Below, one piece after another: positions 1-5,863 of a stretch of DNA of 7,437 nucleotides. Numbering within the stretch: the first letter of the stretch is position 1; each line of letters opens with the position of its first letter. The translations under genes were made by a program, and so were the position numbers. A model generated the notes under the pieces. It saw only the letters and a list, made by a program, of their open reading frames with translations, had not been told where the DNA came from and made no database searches. Source of the stretch: an uncultured Lentisphaeria bacterium (GTDB lineage: Bacteria; Verrucomicrobiota; Lentisphaeria; Victivallales; UBA1829); the NCBI GenBank assembly GCA_905211485.1, contig CAJMAW010000136.1, positions 1 through 7,437 of the forward strand, read 5' to 3'.

Positions 1-488
1 CCCGTGTGGCGGCGGAATACGGAGCCGGACTCTGTGTCATGCATATGCGCGGGGAACCGGAGACCATGCAGAATCCGGAGAATCTCCGTTACGGGAATCT
101 GATCGGAGAAGTTTCGGATTTTCTGAAGGATGCCCGTGCCCGTGCGATTTCCGCCGGACTGGCTCCCGATTCCATCCTGCTTGATCCGGGAATCGGTTTT
201 TCCAAGACGGCGGAGCAGAATCTGGAACTGATCCGTGCTGCCGGAGTCTTCCGTGCGCTGGGATCGCCGATGCTGTACGGAGTTTCACGGAAGACCTTCA
301 TCGGGAAAATCTGCGGGAAAGACTGTCCCGCGGACCGGGATTTCGGTACGGCGGGAGTCCTGGCGTATTTAACGGCGGAAAAAACAGACTTCGTACGCGT
401 TCATCGGGTCGATGCGGCGCTTTCCGCCATGAAAATGTTTGCTTTCTGTGCAAAAAAACAGAAAGACGGGAGTGGTTTTTCATTTTGA
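1..488 (+). CDS. folP: Dihydropteroate synthase, 3' part (5' end outside window)
   Basis: Dihydropteroate synthase joins p-aminobenzoate to the pterin pyrophosphate in cytoplasmic folate synthesis. The reading frame is open from the window edge (CGT at 3-5 encodes Arg), so the GTG at 6 is only an internal Val and the true start lies upstream. About 162 residues remain of a protein that is usually 270-290. Family motifs seen in order: the VMHMRG segment after the first substrate loop, LLDPGIGFSK (the pterin-site Asp), GVSRKTFIG (Ser-Arg-Lys loop) and a C-terminal VRVH (the Arg and His that bind pterin or phosphate). The residue after RVH, usually Asp (RVHDV), is Arg here. The stop is TGA at 486-488. 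cdaA follows 76 bp downstream on the same strand; a folP-cdaA pair is known from other bacteria. The identification is firm; the start cannot be seen. Confidence 0.95.
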   Translation, partial: RVAAEYGAGLCVMHMRGEPETMQNPENLRYGNLIGEVSDFLKDARARAISAGLAPDSILLDPGIGFSKTAEQNLELIRAAGVFRALGSPMLYGVSRKTFIGKICGKDCPADRDFGTAGVLAYLTAEKTDFVRVHRVDAALSAMKMFAFCAKKQKDGSGFSF

Positions 489-512
489 AGCATTATATTG
501 TTGAGTTATCAT
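485..512 (+). promoter_or_regulatory. Candidate sigma-70 promoter for cdaA
   Basis: A TTGAAG hexamer at 485-490, overlapping the folP stop codon, is followed after 16 bp by TATCAT at 507-512. These match the consensus -35 at 4 of 6 and -10 at 5 of 6 positions. Transcription would begin near 519, right at the base of the hairpin at 517-545. The promoter is judged from its sequence only; cdaA may also be read from upstream folP transcripts. Confidence 0.4.
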
Positions 513-516
513 ATGG

Positions 517-545
517 CGGAAAGAAAATTTTGTTTTTTCTTTCCG
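517..545 (+). promoter_or_regulatory. Perfect 11-bp hairpin in the cdaA leader
   Basis: The arms CGGAAAGAAAA (517-527) and TTTTCTTTCCG (535-545) are perfect reverse complements around a 7-nt loop, TTTTGTT (528-534). The structure ends 9 nt before the GGAAGG ribosome-binding sequence (555-560). No U-tract follows it, so it is not a standard intrinsic terminator for folP. If the promoter at 485-512 is used, the hairpin sits at the very 5' end of the cdaA-cdaR message, where stem-loops often protect mRNA. It could also be an attenuator or a processing site between folP and cdaA. The structure is seen; the role is inferred. Confidence 0.5.
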
Positions 546-564
546 AGTTCTTCCGGAAGGGAAA

Positions 565-1473
565 ATGCCGATGTCTGATTACGGGGCGGTCTTGAATTAT
601 GTGGCGGGAAATCTGTCTGCTGTGGCGGATTTCTGCATTATCGCCTGTCTGGTGTATGGAGCACTTTATTTTCTGAGGGGAACACGCGGGTCCGCGGTCC
701 TTTCCGGCATTATTTTCGCCCTGATCACAATGAGCGTGATTTCGGAAAAACTCCATTTTGAGGTTCTGGGGCGCCTCCTGAATAATCTGTGGACCATTTT
801 CACAATGGCGATCATCATCATTTTCCAGCCGGAGCTGCGCCGGGCCTTCGCACAGCTCGGGACCGTCACCAAGGCCTTCACTCATAAGAACAAGACGGAG
901 CGCCGGGGGGTGATCTCCATGGTGGTGGATGCCGCCGTGCAGATGGCCAAGACCAGAACCGGAGCTTTGATCGTCTTTGAACGGAATATCGGGATGCAGG
1001 CGATCATCAATTCGGCCGTGGTGCTGGATGCAAAAGTGAATCCGCTTCTGCTGAGGACGCTCTTTTATCCGAATTCGCCGCTGCATGACGGTGCGGTGAT
1101 CATCAAGGACGACCGGATTGTCGCGGCGCATGTGATCCTGTCTCTGACCCAGGAGGCTTCCGAAAACAGTGACAGAAGGGTGAAAGGTCTCGGGACGCGT
1201 CATCATGCCGCACTGAGCATTACGGAAGAGACGGACGCCGTCGCGGTGGTCGTCTCCGAGGAAAGCGGGATTATCAGTGTGGCGTACAAGGGGCGTCTGA
1301 TCCGGGATTTCAATGAAATCACTCTGACGGACACGCTGGAGGATCTCATGATCCGCCGCGATACCATTATCAGCAATGTCAAAAATGTTGTGATGACGAA
1401 GAAAACGCATTCCGAACCGGAGATCGAAAACGCATTCAGCGACGGTTCCGCACCGCCGGAGGAGGATGTCTGA
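565..1473 (+). CDS. cdaA: Membrane-bound diadenylate cyclase CdaA (DacA)
   Basis: CdaA condenses two ATP into the second messenger c-di-AMP, which controls osmolyte transport and cell-wall balance. Residues about 17-37, 43-60 and 70-88 form three hydrophobic membrane segments, the usual CdaA N-terminus; the DisA_N catalytic domain follows. The DGA motif is D175-G176-A177 within PLHDGAVIIK. The second nucleotide motif is GTRHH (T211-R212-H213-H214), where the family normally has RHR. About 30 residues separate the DGA segment from this motif, including a charged stretch at 197-207. The last 15 residues are acidic and Pro-rich. There are two in-frame ATGs, at 565 and 571. GGAAGG at 555-560 lies 4 nt from the first and 10 nt from the second, so 571 is a real alternative. 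The stop overlaps the cdaR start (TGATG), implying translational coupling. The family call is firm; full activity is not proven because of the H214 change. Confidence 0.95.
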   Translation: MPMSDYGAVLNYVAGNLSAVADFCIIACLVYGALYFLRGTRGSAVLSGIIFALITMSVISEKLHFEVLGRLLNNLWTIFTMAIIIIFQPELRRAFAQLGTVTKAFTHKNKTERRGVISMVVDAAVQMAKTRTGALIVFERNIGMQAIINSAVVLDAKVNPLLLRTLFYPNSPLHDGAVIIKDDRIVAAHVILSLTQEASENSDRRVKGLGTRHHAALSITEETDAVAVVVSEESGIISVAYKGRLIRDFNEITLTDTLEDLMIRRDTIISNVKNVVMTKKTHSEPEIENAFSDGSAPPEEDV

Positions 1474-2531
1474 TGAAGTCTGCTTTTCAAGAAAAACTTC
1501 TCCGCTTCGTCCCGAAAATCATCCGCCATGACTTCGGGCGCAAGGTGATTGCCCTAACCCTGACGGCGCTTATTTATTTCGCTGTGACGGAGCAGACGGG
1601 GCAGAGCAAAACGGTTGATGATGTGGAAGTCAAACTCGCCCTCCCGGAGAATCTGGTGGACATCGGCGGGAAGATTCCTCATGCGTCTGTCACCGTGACA
1701 GGGCCAGAGCGTCTTCTGAAGTCGCTCTTGCGTGGAGATTTCAGCATCGTGCTTCCTTTCGACGCCACATTCACGCCGGGCCGGACCACCTATCAGATCC
1801 CGCTTCATCCGGGGAATGTGAAATCGCCTTTCGGCGTGTCCGTCGTGAAAGTGGAGCCTTCCGTAATGTCCTTTGAAGTGGACAGGATTGTTTCCAAACC
1901 GCTTCCGATGGAGCCGGTCTATTCGCCTGACTCCGCTCTGCCCGAAGGCTATACGGTCGGGAAAGTCACCTTTGCCCAGCCTGTGGTCTCCGTGACCGCT
2001 CCCGAGACCATGCTTTCCAACCTCAAAGTCATTCAGACGGATGTGATCCCTCTGGATAAAACAACGCAGAGTTTCTCCTATACCGTGGGGTTGAAATCAC
2101 CGAACCCCTCCATTACCCTGACTCCTGCTGAAGTCATGGTGAATGTGGAAATTCTAAAGGAATTTGAAACACGCACCTTCAAGGATGTGCCCATCCGCAT
2201 CCTCAATGCTTCCGGAAAACAGGAACTCACAGTCGACATTCTCTCCGATTCCGATGTGGATGTCATTGTGGAGGGCAACAGAAGTGTCCTGGAACTGCTG
2301 GAACCGGAAAATCTCAAACCGTATATTGATGTTTCCAGAATCGAAAAATCCGGAATTTACAATATGAATGTCAACTGCTGGGTGGACAGGGATGATGTCC
2401 GGATCAAGACCATTCATCCCGATCTGCTGAGCGTGAAACTGATATTCGATCCCTCTTCTTCTCCTGAGCCTTCACCTGAGCCTTCTCCCGAGCCTTCTCA
2501 GAAATCCTCCTCCGGGAAAGGAAAAAAGTAG
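1473..2531 (+). CDS. cdaR: YbbR-domain protein, CdaA regulator (CdaR-like)
   Basis: CdaR proteins are single-pass membrane proteins whose extracytoplasmic YbbR repeats act on the CdaA cyclase. Here residues 1-22 are basic, 23-40 form one transmembrane helix (signal anchor), and about three YbbR-type beta repeats follow: roughly 48-136, 137-231 and 236-325. The repeats are marked by recurring V-x-V-T-x-P-E and L-P-x-x-x patterns, for example VTVTGPERLL and VSVTAPETML. Residues 327-352 are a low-complexity tail with Pro-Glu-Pro-Ser repeats and a KGKK end, probably disordered outside the membrane. The ATG overlaps the cdaA stop and is preceded by a good GGAGGA at 1460-1465. In many bacteria glmM follows; here the next gene is convergent. 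Evidence for the YbbR family is strong; regulation of this CdaA is inferred from family and position. Confidence 0.88.
   Translation: MKSAFQEKLLRFVPKIIRHDFGRKVIALTLTALIYFAVTEQTGQSKTVDDVEVKLALPENLVDIGGKIPHASVTVTGPERLLKSLLRGDFSIVLPFDATFTPGRTTYQIPLHPGNVKSPFGVSVVKVEPSVMSFEVDRIVSKPLPMEPVYSPDSALPEGYTVGKVTFAQPVVSVTAPETMLSNLKVIQTDVIPLDKTTQSFSYTVGLKSPNPSITLTPAEVMVNVEILKEFETRTFKDVPIRILNASGKQELTVDILSDSDVDVIVEGNRSVLELLEPENLKPYIDVSRIEKSGIYNMNVNCWVDRDDVRIKTIHPDLLSVKLIFDPSSSPEPSPEPSPEPSQKSSSGKGKK
2463..2498 (+). repeat. 12-bp tandem repeat coding Pro-Glu-Pro-Ser in the cdaR tail
   Basis: Three consecutive 12-bp units, CCTGAGCCTTCA, CCTGAGCCTTCT and CCCGAGCCTTCT, encode PEPSPEPSPEPS. The unit length is a multiple of three, so copy-number changes by slippage would keep the frame and only alter the length of the disordered C-terminal tail. 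Confidence 0.85.
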
Positions 2532-2596
2532 GAAAAGGAAGCAAAGCAAAGAAAAGGAAGACGCTCTCTCTCTCCTTTTCTTCTTCTGCTGCTTCC
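2521..2596 (-). terminator. Long stem-loop between convergent cdaR and lexA-like gene; likely terminator, best in - direction
   Basis: GGAAGCA (2537-2543) pairs with TGCTTCC (2590-2596), and the ten bases 2549-2558 (AAGAAAAGGA) pair perfectly with 2573-2582. An extra GCA/TGC (2546-2548 with 2587-2589) can bridge them, giving about 20 pairs with two small bulges and a 14-nt CT-rich loop. Read on the - strand the stem is followed at 2536-2521 by a T-rich tract (TTTTCC, then TACTTTTTT), as in intrinsic terminators, so it probably ends the lexA-like transcript. On the + strand no U-tract follows, but the stem may still stabilise the 3' end of the cdaA-cdaR mRNA. Confidence 0.6.
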
Positions 2597-2633
2597 CTGC
2601 CGGGACCCGGCCGGAACGGCTCTGTGCGCCTTG

Positions 2634-3302
2634 TCACATGCAGCGGTGAAGCCCGATGACAACGCCTTTCGGGAAGAATTCCGATTTCTTGCAGACGACA
2701 CGGGGCTTGTCGGAAGTATTTCCTGCCCTGAGTTCAATCTGGTCCGCATCGAGGCAGTAGCAGGATCTGAGAACGGATTCCCCGTCCAGTTCCGTGAGAA
2801 CGATGTCTCCGCTGCTGATGTCCACGGGAAAACTCCTGACGATGAGAATGTCTCCGTCATAAATCCCCAGATCCTGCATGGAACATCCCTCGACCTGAAA
2901 TGCGAACAGATTTTCATTTCTGCATTCTTTTCCGAGGAGTTTTCTGTCACAGAAAAGAGCGTCGTGCAAAAGTTTTTTCTCCTTCCCATGCGTTTGAGGG
3001 CCGGACGCGCCCTGCTGCTTTTCCGCGGCGTGCGAAATCATTTCCAGCACGGGAATGGAATGAACGCGGGAGGATATTCTGGCGCGTTTTGTTTTCTCCT
3101 TTTCCAGGGAAAGACTCCTCGCCTTCGATGTTCTGCTGATGTACCCCTTTTTCTGCAGAGCCTTGATGTGTGCGAAAACGGTTGACGTTTTGATACCGAA
3201 ATGTTCAGCAATTTCATAAACGGTTGGAGCCATATCGGTATTTTTCATAAAATTGCTTATGAAACCGATAATCTTTTTTTGTTTTTCGGTCAATCCCTTC
3301 AT
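2634..3302 (-). CDS. LexA-like repressor (S24 fold) with altered autocleavage residues
   Basis: Residues 1-66 match the LexA winged helix (start MKGLTEKQ, then APTVYEIAEHFGI and ALQKKGYI). Residues 131-222 match the S24 domain, with VEGCSMQDLGIYDGD giving the nucleophile S141. In E. coli LexA the partner is K156, 37 residues after S119. The aligned position here, after D-G-E-S-V-L, is R179, and no lysine is near. The region that should hold the Ala-Gly cleavage bond (after IPVLEMIS, residues 83-90) reads HAAEKQQGAS and is about 15 residues longer than in E. coli. Self-cleavage therefore looks lost. ATG at 3302 is chosen because it reproduces the LexA N-terminus and has a G-rich run (3321-3316) upstream, though at 13 nt. 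A TTG at 3314 is in frame but only 1 nt from that run. The gene is divergent from a GntR-type gene and convergent with cdaR. It may be an SOS repressor or a paralogue with another target set; I withhold the symbol lexA. Confidence 0.85.
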   Translation of the reverse strand: MKGLTEKQKKIIGFISNFMKNTDMAPTVYEIAEHFGIKTSTVFAHIKALQKKGYISRTSKARSLSLEKEKTKRARISSRVHSIPVLEMISHAAEKQQGASGPQTHGKEKKLLHDALFCDRKLLGKECRNENLFAFQVEGCSMQDLGIYDGDILIVRSFPVDISSGDIVLTELDGESVLRSCYCLDADQIELRAGNTSDKPRVVCKKSEFFPKGVVIGLHRCM

Positions 3303-3362
3303 GGTATTTTGCAATCCCCCCGGAATGATGGAGTGTTTCTTTAATTTCTCTTTCCTTATTAA

Positions 3363-3390
3363 AGTATATATTTCAGAGTCTTTCTTTCAA
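3363..3390 (-). promoter_or_regulatory. Candidate sigma-70 promoter for the lexA-like gene
   Basis: Read on the - strand, TTGAAA at 3390-3385 and TATACT at 3368-3363 are separated by 16 bp. Each hexamer matches the consensus at 5 of 6 positions. Transcription would start near 3356 and give a leader of about 54 nt before the ATG at 3302. This is the best promoter match in the window. Confidence 0.55.
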
Positions 3391-3441
3391 GGAGAGTGAA
3401 TGTGAATTTAGAAATTTTTTTTATTTTTTTCAGAGGAAATT

Positions 3442-3468
3442 CATAGTTGTCTATGGAACTTGTCTATG
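3442..3468. promoter_or_regulatory. Possible operator: inverted and direct repeats between the divergent regulators
   Basis: CATAG (3442-3446) and CTATG (3451-3455) are perfect inverted repeats around TTGT. The nine bases TTGTCTATG at 3447-3455 recur 13 bp downstream at 3460-3468. The cluster lies 52-79 bp upstream of the lexA-like promoter's -35 box and about 110-137 bp upstream of the GntR-type start, within AT-rich DNA. Either divergent regulator could bind it; nothing in the sequence says which. Confidence 0.35.
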
Positions 3469-3578
3469 TTTAAGAATATATTGTCCTGTGTGAAGAGATA
3501 GAAATAGTGTTTTTTTCTGTTTTTTTTATAAAAAGCGTATTTTTTTTAACGTCCGGTCTGATTCAGGGGAAGAATGAA

Positions 3579-4814
3579 ATGAATTTTGAACGCGAATCGA
3601 AGTACAGGAAACTTGCCGAAGAACTGATCCGTGAACTTGCAGAGGAGGAGGGGGAGGGAAGCTCGTCTGCTCTTAAAGATCGCTTTTTCACCCGGAAAGA
3701 ACTGTCCCTCCGTTACGGGGTGGCGCCTCTGACCGCGTACCGGATTCTGAAGTATATCGAATCGCGCGGACTGATCGCCTGCCAGCGCGGGCGGAGAGCA
3801 GTCATTCTACGGAACGCCCGCCTTGAGTCTCTCCGGAAACCTTCCGCCAAACAGAGAATCGGAATCGTTTGCGATGAGGAAGTCACAGTTTCTCCCGGCT
3901 GGGAAAATCCGGGCCGTCGCCGTCACCCCCTCTTCCCCGGAATCCGTCAATGGATCTGCGCCGGACTGGAAAGGCGCTTCAGAGAGGACGGACATGATTG
4001 CAAGCGAATCCCGCGGAATCAGATCTGGCATGAGAATTTTGAAGCCTTTACAGGATTTGTTCTCCTTCATTCCATGGAGGATGGCACGCTCCGGGATTTT
4101 GTCCGTCTGCTTCAGGATCAGGAGATTCCCTGGGCCGCGATTTCCTCCGGATCCCCGGCGCCCAACACGCTCTGCATTCCGATGCGCCATGCCTTCGCGC
4201 TGACAAGTCTTTTTTTCATGAAACACCGTCTGAAACGCTGTCTCTTCCTGTCTCCCGCATCGCTTCATCCTTTCCGTGAGCCGTTTCCTCCGGGAGACCA
4301 CCGAAAGATGCTGGAATCGTGTCTCCGGCCTTACGGCTGTCCCGTCCACAGTCTGCTTCTTCCCTTTTCCAGGGAGGAAATCAATCCTGATCCTGAGGCG
4401 GAGGAACGGGGGGAAAAAAAGAACTCAATGGATGCGAAGGAGCGGAAAGAGAAGAAAAAAAAGAGAAAGCGAACTCCCCTGGAAGCGCTCCTGCAGAAAA
4501 ACATGCTGGGAAAACACGATGAAAAAACTGCTATTGTTACAGACGATCCGGAACTTGCGGCTCTCATTTGGGAATATCTGGAAAAACAGGGGAAAAACTG
4601 TCCCACAGATTATTTGCTCCTGACCTACGGCGCGGCTAGGGAATATCTTCCAGCGGCTGTTTCCTGCCTGAATTTTCAGAACGGGAAGCTCGTCGATGCC
4701 CTGATCCGCATTCTTTACCGTCAGTTTATTTCGAGAAACTGCTTTGATCCCGGAGCGATCGTTGCTCCGGTTCTGGAGGAGACGGGTACGCGAATTGCCG
4801 ACGCTTCTTTCTGA
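3579..4814 (+). CDS. GntR-type winged-helix regulator with LacI/periplasmic-binding-protein-like effector domain
   Basis: Residues 1-78 resemble a GntR winged helix: a helix from SKYRKLAEELIREL, then FTRKELSLRYGVAPLTAYRIL as helix-turn-helix, then ESRGLIACQRGRRAVI as the wing. From about residue 92 the protein follows the LacI-type effector fold (start QRIGIVCDE). It ends with the typical pattern TAIVTDDPELAALIWEYL, a small domain with VSCLNFQNGKLVDALIRIL, and IVAPVLEETGTRI. The ligand, often a sugar in this class, cannot be read from the sequence. Residues 273-299 are a highly charged insert with KKKKRKR at 292-298, not usual for the fold and probably an exposed loop. The start at ATG 3579 has AGGGGAAG at 3565-3572 six bases upstream; 411 residues. 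It stands alone, divergent from the lexA-like gene. No adjacent transport or sugar-use genes hint at its targets. Confidence 0.8.
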   Translation: MNFERESKYRKLAEELIRELAEEEGEGSSSALKDRFFTRKELSLRYGVAPLTAYRILKYIESRGLIACQRGRRAVILRNARLESLRKPSAKQRIGIVCDEEVTVSPGWENPGRRRHPLFPGIRQWICAGLERRFREDGHDCKRIPRNQIWHENFEAFTGFVLLHSMEDGTLRDFVRLLQDQEIPWAAISSGSPAPNTLCIPMRHAFALTSLFFMKHRLKRCLFLSPASLHPFREPFPPGDHRKMLESCLRPYGCPVHSLLLPFSREEINPDPEAEERGEKKNSMDAKERKEKKKKRKRTPLEALLQKNMLGKHDEKTAIVTDDPELAALIWEYLEKQGKNCPTDYLLLTYGAAREYLPAAVSCLNFQNGKLVDALIRILYRQFISRNCFDPGAIVAPVLEETGTRIADASF

Positions 4815-4841
4815 ACACCCGTTCTGAACTTTCTTTTGAAA

Positions 4842-4879
4842 ACAGGGAAAAAGAAATCATTCTTCCGGGGAGAGAATGA
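4842..4879 (-). terminator. Probable intrinsic terminator of the phosphatase operon (convergent gap)
   Basis: TCATTCT (4857-4863) and AGAATGA (4873-4879) are perfect 7-bp arms around a 9-nt G-rich loop. On the - strand the stem is followed directly by TTTCTTTTTCCC (4856-4845), suiting the end of the phosphatase transcript. On the + strand an alternative fold pairs GGGGA (4867-4871) and GAAAGG (4878-4883) with the CCTTTTTTTCCCC tract at 4892-4904, which may serve the GntR-type gene. The gap also carries further T-runs to 4928. Confidence 0.5.
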
Positions 4880-4939
4880 AAGGGCTGCACTCCTTTTTTT
4901 CCCCGCTCTTTTTCCCCAGTCTTTTTTTCCGTTCAGATG

Positions 4940-5857
4940 CTATTTCCCTTTACCGAGACCGCAGAAAGCCGAGACCTGTTCGGCGATCTGCCTTGTGGGA
5001 GCGCAGACCGTGAGCTCATGGAGGGCGAAAGCGCGCTTTGAAGAAAAATCCAGATCATAGATGGAAGGGGAAATTTCCAGGGAAAGAACGTCTCTCCCGT
5101 CCGGCATGCACATGTAGAATCCGAGATTTTTCAGGGCGGGCAGACATCCCGCGATATCCCAGAGTTTTGCCCCCATCACCGATGCTCCGTGCCGCCCCGT
5201 TGCCAGCAGAATTCCCGAATACACACTTGAACAGAGCGAATGCACCGTGTTGGCACAGCGGATTCCCCCCTGGCGGACAAGGCGCTGGGAAAGATTGATG
5301 ATGCTCGAATCGTCGAAACGGAGCTCCGGCCTGGCAAGGGGCTTCAGGAGACGGAGGAACTTTTCTGAAGCTTCAGAAACGAATCCTTCTGGCGCAGATG
5401 CTCCGGCGGACGATGCCCCGGTCCCTGATGCCGCATCCCGTGCATAGAGGACTGTTCCGGAATCGGAAAGAAGCATTTCTCCGGTGCTCGGGACGTAAAC
5501 CGCGCCTTCCCGCAGTTTTCCTCCTTGCGAGAATGCGACGGAGGTCCCCCACATGGGGATTTTGTTGGCGAAGAGCACGGTTCCGTCGATGGGGTCGACG
5601 ATCCATGAGCTTCCTCGCAGCGCATCCCTGAGATACGTTTCCGATTTGGAACTGCTCGTTTCCTCCCCGATCAGACGGATTCCGGATGCTTCGTCTTCCA
5701 GACGGGCCGTCAGGAAATTCTCAACGGCCTTGTCAGCCGCGGTGACGGGTGTTCTGTCTTCTTTGATGGCGGTTCCGGGATTGTCGATATAGTCCATGGC
5801 AATGCGTCCCGCCTCCAGCAGGAGGGGGACGATGTCTTTCACAATCCACTGCTTCAT
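4940..5857 (-). CDS. Inositol monophosphatase-family phosphatase
   Basis: This is a Mg-dependent sugar- or nucleotide-phosphate phosphatase of the FIG/IMPase fold. The metal-site motifs are present in order: PVTAADKAVE (37-46), G64-E65-E66, D88-P-I-D91-G-T, and W233-D234-I-A-G. The DPIDGT box continues VLF rather than the common TNF. A stretch of Ala, Ser and Gly at 141-155 looks like a flexible insert. At 305 residues it is slightly longer than SuhB-type enzymes (about 265). The substrate is open: inositol phosphate, histidinol phosphate, fructose bisphosphate and PAP phosphatases all share these motifs. ATG at 5857 has GGAGA inside the end of the upstream gene, 10 nt away. It lies 6 bp after the yjbQ stop, so the two are almost certainly co-transcribed. 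Confidence 0.9.
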   Translation of the reverse strand: MKQWIVKDIVPLLLEAGRIAMDYIDNPGTAIKEDRTPVTAADKAVENFLTARLEDEASGIRLIGEETSSSKSETYLRDALRGSSWIVDPIDGTVLFANKIPMWGTSVAFSQGGKLREGAVYVPSTGEMLLSDSGTVLYARDAASGTGASSAGASAPEGFVSEASEKFLRLLKPLARPELRFDDSSIINLSQRLVRQGGIRCANTVHSLCSSVYSGILLATGRHGASVMGAKLWDIAGCLPALKNLGFYMCMPDGRDVLSLEISPSIYDLDFSSKRAFALHELTVCAPTRQIAEQVSAFCGLGKGK

Positions 5858-5863
5858 AGGGAT

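Larger units (their letters stand above)
3303..3578. other. AT-rich divergent regulatory region with phased T-tracts
   Basis: No gene is visible in this stretch. T-runs lie at 3415-3422, 3424-3430, 3510-3516, 3520-3527 and 3540-3547; the last three have centres about 10.5 and 20 bp apart, close to the helical repeat, which predicts intrinsic curvature. A TATATT at 3477-3482 and a TATAAA at 3527-3532 could serve as -10 boxes for the GntR-type gene, but neither has a convincing -35 at the right distance. An in-frame GTG at 3507 would add 24 hydrophobic residues to the regulator and is judged to be leader. Confidence 0.5.

Noticed and set aside
493..1410. 305-codon open frame on the - strand opposite cdaA
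   Set aside because: It lies wholly antisense to a clear cdaA; its His/Arg-rich product has no family features and arises from the codon bias of the real gene.
2598..2610. Small GC-rich hairpin GCCGG/CCGGC as a second terminator
   Set aside because: Only 5 bp with a 3-nt loop and no T-run on either side.
2631..3185. 184-codon open frame on the + strand opposite the LexA-like gene
   Set aside because: Shadow of the LexA-like gene, whose winged-helix and S24 motifs are unmistakable.
3303..3314. TTG start at 3314 for the LexA-like protein
   Set aside because: The G-rich sequence is only 1 nt away, and the ATG at 3302 reproduces the normal LexA N-terminus.
3507..3578. Upstream GTG start for the GntR-type regulator
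   Set aside because: It would add 24 hydrophobic residues before the winged helix from T-rich leader DNA; ATG 3579 has a well-placed AGGGGAAG.
3807..4349. 180-codon open frame on the - strand inside the GntR-type gene
   Set aside because: Antisense shadow with no recognisable domain; the + frame carries the regulator motifs.
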